Below are positions 51,849 through 60,563 of a stretch of DNA of 64,000 nucleotides, piece after piece (within the stretch, counting starts at the first letter, position 1; each line of letters opens with the position of its first letter). Location: the NCBI RefSeq assembly GCF_000701465.1, contig NZ_JNIY01000003.1, positions 434,001 to 498,000 on the forward strand. Reading direction: 5' to 3'. Both the position numbers and the translations under genes were made by a program. Source of the DNA: Paraoerskovia marina DSM 21750 (lineage in GTDB: Bacteria > Actinomycetota > Actinomycetes > Actinomycetales > Cellulomonadaceae). The notes beneath the pieces were generated by a model, which worked only from the letters and a program-made list of their open reading frames with translations, made no database searches and was not told the DNA's origin.

Positions 51849-52408
51849 GGCAGCGCGGGTCCGGCACGGTGCTGGTGGTCGGTCTGATGGCCGTGGCTCT
51901 CGCCCTGCTGCTCGGGATCGGGGCGCTCGCGGCGGCGCAGCATGCCCGGGGAGTCGCGCAGGTCTCCGCGGACCTCGGCGCGATCGCCGGTGCGCAGGCC
52001 GTCCGCGCCGGGGGAGACGGGTGCGCCGTCGCCGGTGAGACCGTCGTGCGGAACGGGGCGGCCATGACGGGGTGCGCCGTGCACGGGCGCGGTGTCGTCG
52101 AGGTCGAGGCGGTGATCGAGGCGGACGTCGGCGCGCTGCCGGTCGGCACGGCGCGCGCCACGGCCAGGGCGGGACCGGCGGTCTGCCGTCAGCCGGGGGC
52201 GTGCGCGAGCAGCGCGTCGAGCAGCGCGACCGCCCCGGCCTTGTCGAGCGGCTCGTTGAAGCTGCCGCACTTGGGCGACTGGACGCAGGCGGGGCAGCCG
52301 TCCGCACAGGCGCAGCCGGCGATCGCGTCGCGCGTCGCCCGCAGCCAGGTGGCGCCGACGTCGTACCCGCGCTCGGCGAATCCGGCGCCGCCCGGGTACG
52401 CGTCGTAG
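51845..52408 (+). CDS. Rv3654c-family TadE-like protein with 3' extension
   Basis: This protein begins RQRGSGTVLVVGLMAVALALLLGIGALAAAQHARGVAQVSADLGAIAGAQ, the TadE-like/Rv3654c pattern with one membrane helix. The family normally ends about 115-125 residues in, near PVGTARATARAGP (nt 52140-52180). Here the frame stays open for another 75 residues or so, and runs antisense to the end of the convergent helicase gene to 52408. The extra part is Ala/Ser/Pro-rich and looks like a shadow of the helicase. Either the stop was lost or the tail is real. The GTG at 51845 overlaps the TadE stop. Confidence 0.7.
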   Translation: MRQRGSGTVLVVGLMAVALALLLGIGALAAAQHARGVAQVSADLGAIAGAQAVRAGGDGCAVAGETVVRNGAAMTGCAVHGRGVVEVEAVIEADVGALPVGTARATARAGPAVCRQPGACASSASSSATAPALSSGSLKLPHLGDWTQAGQPSAQAQPAIASRVARSQVAPTSYPRSANPAPPGYAS

Positions 52409-54630
52409 ACGAAGACGGTCGCGCGGCCGGTGTCGACGTGCATGTCGGTCGAGACGCCGCCGAGGTCCCAGCGGTCGCACGTCGCCAGGAGCGGCAGCAT
52501 CCCGATCGACGCGTGCTCGGCGGCGTGCAGAGCGCCGGGTACCCGTGCGGCGTCCAGGCCGGCGGCGTCGAGGACCTCCGCGGGGACGGACCACCAGACC
52601 GCGGTGGTCTGGAGCGTACGTTCTGGCAGGTCCAGGGACTCGGTGCCGAGCACCTGGAGGTCGGGCAGGCGGCGCCGCTGATAACCCACCACCTGGGAGG
52701 TGACCTCGACCGGCCCGACTCCCCAGTCGACGGGTCCCCAGGATCGTCGGGTCGTGGCCGGGAGCTCCTCGGCGGGGCCGCCGCCGGGCACGTGCTCCTG
52801 CTGGTCGGCGATCAGGATGCTCGTGACGTCGCGCGACCACGTGCCGTGGTCGACGCCGCGGCGCTGCACGAGCGCGACGTGGTCGTCGAGGTCCAGGTGC
52901 TCGACGACGTAGGTCTCGCCCTGGTGCACGTACACGGCGCCGTCGTGAACCTGGCCGTCGGCCGAGCCGGCGTCGACGGTGCCCAGCACCCGGCCGGTCT
53001 CGGCCTCGACGACGCGGACCGGCACCCCGCCCGTGCCGCGCAGGTCCGTGAGTCCGGCCGCGCCCTGGGCGTGCGTCCAGTACCAGCCGCTCGTCCGACG
53101 TCGCAGCGCGCCCCGGGCGACGAGGACGTCGAGGACGGAGCGCACGTCCGCCGGTCTGCCGAACGACGGCAGGTCCTCCGTGCGGACCGGCAGCTCGGCG
53201 GCGGCCGCACACAGGTGCGGGGCGAGGACGTAAGGGTTGGTGGGGTCGAAGACGGTGGCCTCGAGCGGTGCGTCGAGGAGTGTCTCCGGATGACGCACGA
53301 GGTACGTGTCGAGCGGATCCTCCCGGGCGACGAACGCCACGAGGCCGTCGGCTCCGGCGCGCCCTGCCCGGCCTGCCTGCTGCCACACCGACATGCGGGT
53401 GCCGGGCCAGCCCGCGATCAGCACGGCGTCCAGACCGGAGATGTCGACACCGAGCTCGAGCGCGTTGGTCGTGGCGAGCGCCCGCAGCTCTCCGCCGCGC
53501 AGGGCCTCCTCGAGGGCCCGTCGTTCCTCGGGCAGATAGCCGCCCCGGTAGGCCGCGACGCGCGTCGCCAGGCTCGGGTCGACCTGACGCAGGTGCTCCC
53601 GGGTCACGGTCGCCACGGTCTCCGCGCCGCGGCGCGAGCGCGTGAACGCGAGACTTCTCGCCCCGTGCACCACGAGGTCGGCCAGCAGGTCGGCGGTCTC
53701 GGCCGTGGCCGACCGTCGGGGGCCGTCGTCGGGGTCGAGGTCGCCCTCGACGGGTGCGGCGTCCCAGCCGGGCCTCACGGGTGGCTCCCACAGGGCGAAC
53801 GTCCGTGCGCCCGCGGGGGAGGCGTCGTCGTCGACGACGGCGATCTCCTCGGCCGGGACGCCGGCCAGCCGTCCGGCGGTCGTCGCAGGCTCGGCGGTCG
53901 TCGCCGAGGCGACCACGACCGTGGGCGGGCGGCTCCCGGCGGGCGCGTAGTGCGCCGCCAGCCGGGTCAGCCGGCGCAGGACGAGGGCGACGTGCGCGCC
54001 GAACACCCCGCGGTAGGCGTGCCCCTCGTCCACGATCACGTATCGCAGGGAGCGCAGGAGCCGCGCCCACCGCCGGTGGTTCGGCAGCAGGGAGAAGTGC
54101 AGGAAGTCCGGGTTGGTCAGGACAGCGTCGGCGTGGTCCTGGACCCAGCAGCGTTCCTCGAACCCGGTGTCGCCGTCGCACGTGGCGACGCGCAGGTCGC
54201 GGGCGCCGGAGGCGTCGACCACGCGCTGGACCCCCGCGAGCTGGTCGGCGGCCAGCGCCTTGGTCGGGCAGATGTACAGCACCGACCCGCGGCCGAGAGT
54301 CGACTCGATCCGGCCCGCGTCGAGCACGGTGGCCGCGGTGTCGGCGCGCACCGAGGTCAGCGCGGGCAGCCAGAACGCGAGCGACTTGCCGGAGCCGGTC
54401 GACGTCGCGAGCGCGACGTGTCGTCCGGACCACGCCGCCTCGGCGGCCTCGACCTGGTGCCGCCAGGGCTGGTCGACGCCCAGAGACCGGTACCCGGCCA
54501 CGAGGGCGGGGTCGGCCCAGCGCGGCCACGGGGCGGACTCGCCGTCGCGAGCGGGGATCTCGGCGGCGTGCGTGAGCCGGTCCGCGCGCCGCCCGCCGGC
54601 GAGCAGCACGTCGAGCAGCGGGTGCGTCAC
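52189..54630 (-). CDS. DEAD/DEAH-box helicase with C-terminal DUF1998 zinc site
   Basis: This large helicase (813 residues) is of the MrfA/YprA and Rv3649 type. It has the Q-region QPWRHQVEAAEAAW, Walker A ATSTGSGKSLAF, the box YVIVDEGHAYRG, VVVASATT and the helicase-C motifs LATTNALELGVDISGLDAVLIAGWPG and QQAGRAGRAG. The C-terminal DUF1998 region carries four close cysteines (GCACADGCPACVQSPKCG) that bind zinc in MrfA. MrfA-type helicases act in DNA repair. It is convergent with the Tad operon, and its 3' end overlaps the last Tad gene by 220 bp. Confidence 0.92.
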   Translation of the reverse strand: MTHPLLDVLLAGGRRADRLTHAAEIPARDGESAPWPRWADPALVAGYRSLGVDQPWRHQVEAAEAAWSGRHVALATSTGSGKSLAFWLPALTSVRADTAATVLDAGRIESTLGRGSVLYICPTKALAADQLAGVQRVVDASGARDLRVATCDGDTGFEERCWVQDHADAVLTNPDFLHFSLLPNHRRWARLLRSLRYVIVDEGHAYRGVFGAHVALVLRRLTRLAAHYAPAGSRPPTVVVASATTAEPATTAGRLAGVPAEEIAVVDDDASPAGARTFALWEPPVRPGWDAAPVEGDLDPDDGPRRSATAETADLLADLVVHGARSLAFTRSRRGAETVATVTREHLRQVDPSLATRVAAYRGGYLPEERRALEEALRGGELRALATTNALELGVDISGLDAVLIAGWPGTRMSVWQQAGRAGRAGADGLVAFVAREDPLDTYLVRHPETLLDAPLEATVFDPTNPYVLAPHLCAAAAELPVRTEDLPSFGRPADVRSVLDVLVARGALRRRTSGWYWTHAQGAAGLTDLRGTGGVPVRVVEAETGRVLGTVDAGSADGQVHDGAVYVHQGETYVVEHLDLDDHVALVQRRGVDHGTWSRDVTSILIADQQEHVPGGGPAEELPATTRRSWGPVDWGVGPVEVTSQVVGYQRRRLPDLQVLGTESLDLPERTLQTTAVWWSVPAEVLDAAGLDAARVPGALHAAEHASIGMLPLLATCDRWDLGGVSTDMHVDTGRATVFVYDAYPGGAGFAERGYDVGATWLRATRDAIAGCACADGCPACVQSPKCGSFNEPLDKAGAVALLDALLAHAPG

Positions 54631-54631
54631 C

Positions 54632-54907
54632 TCAGGAGTCGGACCCCTGCGCGAGGCTCAGCGCCGTCGCGCGGGCGAAGGCCGTGGGAGCGGTCACGCC
54701 ACGGTGGTCCGCGTGGGCGGGGAGGGTCTGCCCGGCGGCGAGCCCTGCGGCGTACCCCACCATGTACGTGGTCAGCGGCGCCGCGGGTCGTTCGACGTTG
54801 TGCGCCGCGTCCCGCGCGAGGTCGAGGACGGCCTTGAGGTCCACCGACGCAGGATCGATGTCGAGCTGTGTCGATACCTCGGTGATCCACTCGTCGAGCG
54901 TTGTCAT
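54632..54907 (-). CDS. DUF6457 family protein
   Basis: This small protein (91 residues) has the pattern TTLDEWITEVSTQLDIDPASVDLKAVLDLARDAAHNVERPAAPLTTYMVGYAAG, typical of the actinobacterial DUF6457 family. It is nearly always adjacent or fused to MobA-like genes. The ATG overlaps the mobA stop (ATGA). It is probably an accessory factor in molybdenum-cofactor guanylylation, but this is inferred from position only. The helicase gene starts 1 nt after its stop. Confidence 0.85.
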   Translation of the reverse strand: MTTLDEWITEVSTQLDIDPASVDLKAVLDLARDAAHNVERPAAPLTTYMVGYAAGLAAGQTLPAHADHRGVTAPTAFARATALSLAQGSDS

Positions 54908-55554
54908 TGCGGCTCCTCGGGTACGGGGCGGGTGGCGCCCGGGTCCAGACGTTCTACATCGTCCCACGTGTCGACGTCGTCGCTCAGGTCGGCGGGGTCC
55001 TCGAGCGCGCGGCATCGCAGCCTCTCGATCACGCGCCTGACCGGCATGCCGTGAAAGGCCCCGGCCCCGGACCGCAGGTCGTCGAGCGCCGTCGCGAGCG
55101 CCGCGTGCCGGTACAGGCCGACGAGCCACTGGTCGCGCCCCTCCCGGCGCAGGTGCACGCCGTCCTCGGTGGGTGCCAGACCGCCGGCAACCTCGAGCAG
55201 CACGGGGACGGCGCCCGCGGCGCGCGGGACGTCGCACGCGAGCAGGAGCACCCATGCCGGCGCCGCGGATGGGCCCGCGGTCGGACGCCGTGACGCCAGC
55301 GACGCCAGCGCAGCCAGTCCGGCGTCGATCCCGGCGACCGGGCCGCCGAACGCGGGCTCCTCCCGCACCACGGATAGGCCGGGTCTGGCGAGGTGGGGCG
55401 GGCCGACCACGACGGTCTGCTCGGCGCCGGTCGTCGCCGTCAGGACGTGGTCGAGCAGCGGGCGCCCGACCACCACGACGTCCGGCTTGGGGGTGCCGAG
55501 CCGGGCGGCCCGTCCACCGGCGAGCACCAGCGCGTCGTACCGCGGTCCGCTCAT
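54904..55554 (-). CDS. mobA: Molybdenum cofactor guanylyltransferase-like NTP transferase
   Basis: MobA transfers GMP to molybdopterin to form the MGD cofactor used by nitrate reductase (216 residues). The nucleotide loop LVLAGGRAARLGTPKPDVVVVGRPLLDHV is the NTP-transferase signature, although the usual GG(R/K)S(T/S)RMG form is altered to GGRAARLG. EPAFGGPVAGIDAGL and LLLACDVPRA (metal-binding Asp) follow. It starts directly after the moeA stop (TAG-ATG) and overlaps DUF6457, forming a moeA-mobA-DUF6457 operon next to the nitrate genes. Confidence 0.85.
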   Translation of the reverse strand: MSGPRYDALVLAGGRAARLGTPKPDVVVVGRPLLDHVLTATTGAEQTVVVGPPHLARPGLSVVREEPAFGGPVAGIDAGLAALASLASRRPTAGPSAAPAWVLLLACDVPRAAGAVPVLLEVAGGLAPTEDGVHLRREGRDQWLVGLYRHAALATALDDLRSGAGAFHGMPVRRVIERLRCRALEDPADLSDDVDTWDDVERLDPGATRPVPEEPQ

Positions 55555-56787
55555 CTACAGCACCACGACACGGACAGGATCCCCAGCGCGGACCGCGTCC
55601 ACCTCGGCCGACACGATCACCAGGCAGTCGGCGACGACGAGCCCGGAGAGCAGGTGACCGTCGCGGCCCGCGGGTTCGACGCGGCCGTCGGGGCGGTGTC
55701 GGCCCGGCAGGATCTGCACGCGGCCCGGTGGGCTCGACCACTTGGTCGCGGCGACGCGTGGGACCGCGGGAAGGTCCGACGTCGTGCACCCGGCCAGGCG
55801 GCGGATCGTCGGCCGGGCGAACAGGGTGACCGAGACGAACGCGGCCACCGGACTGCCGGGGACGGCGATCCAGGGAACTCCCCGCCAGCGGGCGAGCGCC
55901 TGGGGGCGTCCGGGCCGCATGTCGACCGCGGCGACGTGCACGTCGGAGAGCCGCCCGTCACCGGAGTCGAGGAGTGCACGGACGACGTCGTGCGCACCGG
56001 CGCTGACACCACCGGACGTGACGACCAGGTCGACGTCCGCGGTGAGCTCGTCGAGGGCACTCGCCAGCGCCGTGACCGTGTCGCCGACGGACGGGTGTCG
56101 CACGGCCACGGCCCCCGCGGCACGGACCCCGGCCGCGAGCAGGTGCGAGTTCGAGTCGGGAATCTGCCCGTGGGCAGGGGCCCTCCCGGAGGCCACGAGC
56201 TCGCTGCCCGTGGCGAGCACCCCCACGCGGGGCACACGGTGCACGCGCAGCGACGTCGCGCCCGCCGAGGCCGCGGCGGCGACGACGGGGCCCGTCACCG
56301 ACGTCCCGGCCGCGCACACCAGGTCGCCGGGCATCACGTCCTCGCCGCGCGGGCGGACGTGGGCGCGGTCGAGGCGTGGTACGGCGACGGAGGTCTCGAC
56401 GCCCGCCACGCCGGCGCGGAACCGGCCGGTGGAGGTGCGCTCCACCGGGACGACCGCGTCGGCGCCGGGCGGCAGCGGGGCGCCGGTCATGATGCGCACG
56501 GCCTCCCCGGCCCCCAGCTTCGTTCCGGTCCCCGTCCCGGCCGCAGCCTCGCCGACGACGGCGAGCGCGACGGGTTCGCCGTCCAGCACGTCGAGGTCGC
56601 GGGTCCGGACGGCGTACCCGTCCATGGCGGCCATGTCGAAGGGCGGCACCGCCAGGTGTGCGCGGACGTCGGCGGCCAGGACGGACCCGACGGCCTCGTC
56701 GAGCGGCACGTCCAGCGAGGGGAGCGGGTTGACCATCGCCAGGGCGCGGGCACGATGCTCGTCGAGCTTGCTGGCGACCGGAGACAT
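55555..56787 (-). CDS. moeA: Molybdopterin molybdotransferase
   Basis: MoeA inserts molybdate into adenylylated molybdopterin (410 residues). Domain signatures are LDEAVGSVLAADVRAHLAVPPFDMAAMDGYAVR, IMTGAPLPPGADAVVPVE, the MPT-binding GVLATGSELV and DLVVTSGGVSAGAHDVV, and IAVPGSPVAAFVS. A TACAGT hexamer lies 6 nt before the ATG. It is divergent from narK and leads the cofactor operon, so cofactor supply and nitrate reduction share a control region of about 170 bp. Confidence 0.94.
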   Translation of the reverse strand: MSPVASKLDEHRARALAMVNPLPSLDVPLDEAVGSVLAADVRAHLAVPPFDMAAMDGYAVRTRDLDVLDGEPVALAVVGEAAAGTGTGTKLGAGEAVRIMTGAPLPPGADAVVPVERTSTGRFRAGVAGVETSVAVPRLDRAHVRPRGEDVMPGDLVCAAGTSVTGPVVAAAASAGATSLRVHRVPRVGVLATGSELVASGRAPAHGQIPDSNSHLLAAGVRAAGAVAVRHPSVGDTVTALASALDELTADVDLVVTSGGVSAGAHDVVRALLDSGDGRLSDVHVAAVDMRPGRPQALARWRGVPWIAVPGSPVAAFVSVTLFARPTIRRLAGCTTSDLPAVPRVAATKWSSPPGRVQILPGRHRPDGRVEPAGRDGHLLSGLVVADCLVIVSAEVDAVRAGDPVRVVVL

Positions 56788-56793
56788 GCCGTC

Positions 56794-56799
56794 ACTGTA
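56794..56799 (-). promoter_or_regulatory. -10 element TACAGT for moeA (minus strand)
   Basis: On the minus strand TACAGT is followed by 6 nt and the ATG at 56787. Confidence 0.55.
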
Positions 56800-56868
56800 G
56801 TCATCCGGGGTGCGAGGGGCCGGGGACCGGAAACCTCACACGCCGGGCCGGTCGGGTGTGCGAACTTC

Positions 56869-56906
56869 CTTACGCTCGATTAACCGTCCCCGCGCGGCGG
56901 CGAAAC
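56869..56906 (+). promoter_or_regulatory. GlnR-box-like array upstream of narK
   Basis: CTTAC (56869), TTAAC (56880), a degenerate element (56891) and GAAAC (56902) follow each other at an exact 11-bp period. This is the layout of the GlnR consensus GTnAC-n6-GAAAC repeated. The last element ends 10 nt before the -10 hexamer TAGCGT. Confidence 0.6.
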
Positions 56907-56916
56907 ATCGGCTCCC

Positions 56917-56922
56917 TAGCGT
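56917..56922 (+). promoter_or_regulatory. -10 element TAGCGT for narK
   Basis: TAGCGT would start transcription near 56929 and leave a leader of about 30 nt with GGAGG 5 nt before the ATG. Confidence 0.55.
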
Positions 56923-56958
56923 CCTGCCTACTGACCGGCACGATCGATGGAGGACCAG

Positions 56959-58365
56959 ATGTCCGCACCGACGACGCACGACGACGGCACCACCCCCGCA
57001 CGGACCGCCACCACCCGGCCGGAGGTCGCGATCGCGCGTCGCAGCGGCCGGTGGATCGACCACTGGGACCCGGAGGACGAGACCTTCTGGAACGACGGCG
57101 GGAAGAAGATCGCGAACCGTAACCTGTGGATCTCGATCTTCGCCGAGTTCCTCGGGTTCGCCGTGTGGGGCATGTGGTCGATCGTCGTGCCGCAGCTCGG
57201 CGCGGCGGGCTTCACGTACACCAACGACCAGCTCTTCTGGCTGATCTCCGCACCGGCCCTCGTCGGGGCCACGCTGCGGATCCCGTACACGTTCGCCGTC
57301 CCCGTCTTCGGCGGCCGCAACTGGACGGTGGTCTCGGCCCTGCTGCTCCTGATCCCCACCACCGCGCTCGTGGTCGCCGTCCAACGCCCGGAGACGCCGT
57401 TCGGCGTGATGGTGGTCGTCGCGGCGCTCGCGGGCTTCGGCGGCGGGAACTTCGCGTCGTCGATGGCGAACATCTCGTTCTTCTACCCGGAGCGGGAGAA
57501 GGGGCGTGCGCTGGGGATGAACGCGGCGGGCGGGAACCTCGGCAGCGCCGCGGTGCAGTTCGCCGTCCCGATCGTGATCACGGTCGGCGCCGGTGTCGCG
57601 CTGGAGCGTGCGGGCCTGATGATGATCCCGTTCATCCTCCTGGCGGCGCTGCTGGCCTGGCGGTTCATGGACAACCTCGCCGAGGCGAAGGCCGACCCGC
57701 GCTCGTTCGCCGCGGCCACCCGGCAGAAGCACACGTGGATCATCTCGTTCCTCTACATCGGCACCTTCGGCTCGTTCATCGGGTACGCCGGGGCCTTCCC
57801 CCTGCTGCTGAAGAACGAGTTTCCCGAGGTGGGGCTGTCGATCGCGTTCATGGGAGCGCTCGTCGGGTCGGTCACCCGGCCGCTGGGCGGCATCCTCGCG
57901 GACCGCGTCGGCGGGGCGCGGATCACGATCTGGTCGTACGCCGCGATGGCGCTCGGTGCGGTCGGGGCCGTCGTCGCGCTGGGCTCGCACAGCTTCGCGC
58001 TGTTCTTCGGGTCCTTCATGTTCCTCTTCGTCGCGACGGGCATCGGCAACGGGTCGGTGTACCGGATGATCCCGGCGGTGTTCCAGGTCGAGGCAGCACG
58101 GAGCACGGCGGGAGCGGGCGACGACGTCGTGCGGTCGGCCCGGCTCGCGGCGACGAAGGCGGCCGCCGGGTGCATCGGCATCGCCGGGTCGGTGGGGGCG
58201 TTCGGCGGGTTCCTGATCCCGCGCGGCTTCGCCGCCTCGACCACCGCCACCGGCAGCATCGTGCCTGCTCTCTGGGTCTTCGTCGCGGTGTACGCGGTGA
58301 TGGCCGCGGTCTGCTGGACGGTGTACGAGCGCCGCAGCTCCGTGATGGGTGCTGCCCGCGTATGA
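56959..58365 (+). CDS. narK: NarK-type nitrate/nitrite transporter (MFS)
   Basis: This twelve-helix MFS protein (468 residues) moves nitrate and nitrite across the membrane. The NNP-family features are LWISIFAEFLGFAVWGMWSIVVPQL, the first nitrate signature GFGGGNFASSMANISFFYPEREKGRALGMNAAGGNLG and the second GTFGSFIGYAGAFPLLL. About 60 cytoplasmic residues precede helix 1 and include WIDHWDPEDETFWNDGGKKIANRNL. The ATG at 56959 lies 5 nt after GGAGG. The ATG at 56947 is part of that ribosome site. The nitrate reductase gene overlaps the stop. Confidence 0.95.
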   Translation: MSAPTTHDDGTTPARTATTRPEVAIARRSGRWIDHWDPEDETFWNDGGKKIANRNLWISIFAEFLGFAVWGMWSIVVPQLGAAGFTYTNDQLFWLISAPALVGATLRIPYTFAVPVFGGRNWTVVSALLLLIPTTALVVAVQRPETPFGVMVVVAALAGFGGGNFASSMANISFFYPEREKGRALGMNAAGGNLGSAAVQFAVPIVITVGAGVALERAGLMMIPFILLAALLAWRFMDNLAEAKADPRSFAAATRQKHTWIISFLYIGTFGSFIGYAGAFPLLLKNEFPEVGLSIAFMGALVGSVTRPLGGILADRVGGARITIWSYAAMALGAVGAVVALGSHSFALFFGSFMFLFVATGIGNGSVYRMIPAVFQVEAARSTAGAGDDVVRSARLAATKAAAGCIGIAGSVGAFGGFLIPRGFAASTTATGSIVPALWVFVAVYAVMAAVCWTVYERRSSVMGAARV

Positions 58366-60563
58366 GCCCGACGCCGACCCCGGTCCAGACCCACTGCCCC
58401 TACTGCGCCCTGCAGTGCGGGATGTCGCTGACCGCCGCACGGCCCGCCGTTCCCGGCGGCGTGCCCGTGGTGGTCGGTGGCCGGGAGTTCCCCACCAACC
58501 GCGGGGGGCTCTGCCAGAAGGGATGGACGTCGGCCGGCGTCCTGGCTGCGCCCGACCGGCTCACCACCCCGTTGCTGCGCGGGGCCGACGGAGAACTGCG
58601 CACCGCGTCCTGGGACGAGGCGCTCTCCGTCGTCGCGCGGGGGCTCGCCCGGATCGCGGTGGAGAGCGGGCCGGAGGCCGTCGCCGTGTTCGGCGGCGGG
58701 GGTCTGACGAACGAGAAGGCGTACACGCTCGGGAAGTTCGCCCGCACCGTGCTGCGCACGCCGAACATCGACTACAACGGCCGGTTCTGCATGGCGAGCG
58801 CGGCCGCCGGCATGAACCGGGCGTTCGGCGTCGACCGAGGGCTTCCGTTCCCTCTGACGGATCTCGGGGGCGCTCAGGCGGTCCTGCTGCTCGGCTCGAA
58901 CCTCGCGGAGACGATGCCCCCCTCGGTCCGGCACCTGGCCGGTGCCCGGGCCGCGGGCGGCCTGGTGGTCGTGGACCCGCGGCGCAGCACGACGGCGCAG
59001 CTCGCCGACGGCGGGCAGGGCGTCCACCTCGCGCCCGTGCCTGGCACGGACCTCGTGGTGCTGCTCGGGCTCCTGCACGTCGTCCTGGCCGAGGGGCTCG
59101 CGGACACGGAGTACCTGGAGACCCGGACGACGGGGGCCGAGGCGGTGCGGCGATCCGTCGCGGCCTGGTGGCCGGAACGTGCCGCGGCGGTGTGCGGGGT
59201 CCCGGCGGACGACCTGCGTCGGACGGCGCGGCTGCTCGCGGCGGCGTCCGGCCGGCACGGTGGTGCCGGTGCCTACATCCTCACCGGGCGCGGGGTGGAG
59301 CAGTCCACGCAGGGCACCGCGACGGTCACGGCCGCGATCAACCTCGCCCTCGCCCTCGGGCTTCCGGGGCGCCCGGGCAGCGGGTTCGGGGCGGTCACGG
59401 GGCAGGGCAACGGGCAGGGCGGTCGCGAGCACGGGCAGAAGGCGGACCAGCTCCCGGGGTACCGGATGATCACCGACCCGTCGGCACGGGCGCACGTCGC
59501 GGCGGTCTGGGGCGTCGAGGAGGAGACGATCCCCGGGCCCGGGCTGCCCGCCGTCGCGCTCCTCGACGCGCTGGGACGCGACGGCGGTCCGCGCGCGCTG
59601 CTGGTGCACGGCAGCAACGTCGTGGTCTCCGCCCCGAACGCGGACCGGGTCGTCGAGCGTCTGCGCGCCCTGGACCTGCTGGTGGTCTGCGACGTGGTGC
59701 CGTCCGAGACCGCGCGGATGGCCGACGTCGTGCTCCCGGTGACGCAGTGGGCCGAGGAGGAGGGGACCATGACCTCGCTCGAGGGACGGGTCATCCGTCG
59801 TCGCCGCGCCGTCGACGCTCCCGGCGAGGTGCGCTCGGAGCTGTGGGTGTGGGCGGAGCTCGCGCGACGGCTCGGCTCCGGGGTCGAGCTCGCCACCGAT
59901 CCCGAGCAGGTCTTCGACGAGCTCGCCCGAGCCTCCGCGGGAGGACCCGCGGACTACAGCGGGCTGAGCCACGGCCGGCTCGACGCGGCCGAGTCGCGGG
60001 GGGACGGTCTCTACTGGCCCTGTCCCGACGGTGAGGGCGCGCCGCACCCCGGCACGCCGCGGATGTTCCTCGACGGGTTCCCCACACCGGACGGTCGCGC
60101 ACGCATGACCGCGGTCGACCACGGCGGGCCGAGCGACGACGTGCGCGAGGACGCACCGACGTACCTCGTGACAGGTCGGGTGCTCCAGCACTACCAGACA
60201 GGTGCCCAGACGCACCGCGTCCCCGAGCTCGAGGACGCCCAGCCCGAGCCGTTCGTCGAGGTCCACCCGCTGCTGGCCCTGCGCGTGGGTCTCGAGGACG
60301 GCGAGACGGTGCGCCTGACCACGTCGCGCGGCACGGCGCTGGCGCGGGCGCGCTGGACCACGGACATCCGGCCCGACACCGTCTTCATGCCCTTTCACTG
60401 GGCCGGGGAGGGAAGCGCCAACCGCCTGACGACCGACGCCGTCGACCCGACCTCGAAGATGCCGGAGTTCAAGGTCTGCGCGGTGCGGCTCGAACCGGCG
60501 GTCCCGACCTCCCCGGTGGACGCGGAGACGTCCGCCGCCCTGACGGCGAACGGAGCCCGATGA
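58362..60563 (+). CDS. nasA: Assimilatory nitrate reductase catalytic subunit (molybdopterin oxidoreductase)
   Basis: This cytoplasmic Mo-bis-MGD enzyme (733 residues) should reduce nitrate to nitrite for assimilation. The N-terminal 4Fe-4S ligands are C12, C15, C19 (HCPYCALQCG) and C51 (GGLCQKGW). The Mo-ligand Cys is probably in NGRFCMAS near residue 143. GAVTGQGNGQGGREHGQKADQLPGYR and the C-terminal MGD-binding YLVTGRVLQHYQTGAQT are typical of the NasA/NarB group. The ATG overlaps the narK stop. The formate dehydrogenase family is the main alternative, but the neighbours favour nitrate. Confidence 0.9.
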   Translation: MSPTPTPVQTHCPYCALQCGMSLTAARPAVPGGVPVVVGGREFPTNRGGLCQKGWTSAGVLAAPDRLTTPLLRGADGELRTASWDEALSVVARGLARIAVESGPEAVAVFGGGGLTNEKAYTLGKFARTVLRTPNIDYNGRFCMASAAAGMNRAFGVDRGLPFPLTDLGGAQAVLLLGSNLAETMPPSVRHLAGARAAGGLVVVDPRRSTTAQLADGGQGVHLAPVPGTDLVVLLGLLHVVLAEGLADTEYLETRTTGAEAVRRSVAAWWPERAAAVCGVPADDLRRTARLLAAASGRHGGAGAYILTGRGVEQSTQGTATVTAAINLALALGLPGRPGSGFGAVTGQGNGQGGREHGQKADQLPGYRMITDPSARAHVAAVWGVEEETIPGPGLPAVALLDALGRDGGPRALLVHGSNVVVSAPNADRVVERLRALDLLVVCDVVPSETARMADVVLPVTQWAEEEGTMTSLEGRVIRRRRAVDAPGEVRSELWVWAELARRLGSGVELATDPEQVFDELARASAGGPADYSGLSHGRLDAAESRGDGLYWPCPDGEGAPHPGTPRMFLDGFPTPDGRARMTAVDHGGPSDDVREDAPTYLVTGRVLQHYQTGAQTHRVPELEDAQPEPFVEVHPLLALRVGLEDGETVRLTTSRGTALARARWTTDIRPDTVFMPFHWAGEGSANRLTTDAVDPTSKMPEFKVCAVRLEPAVPTSPVDAETSAALTANGAR

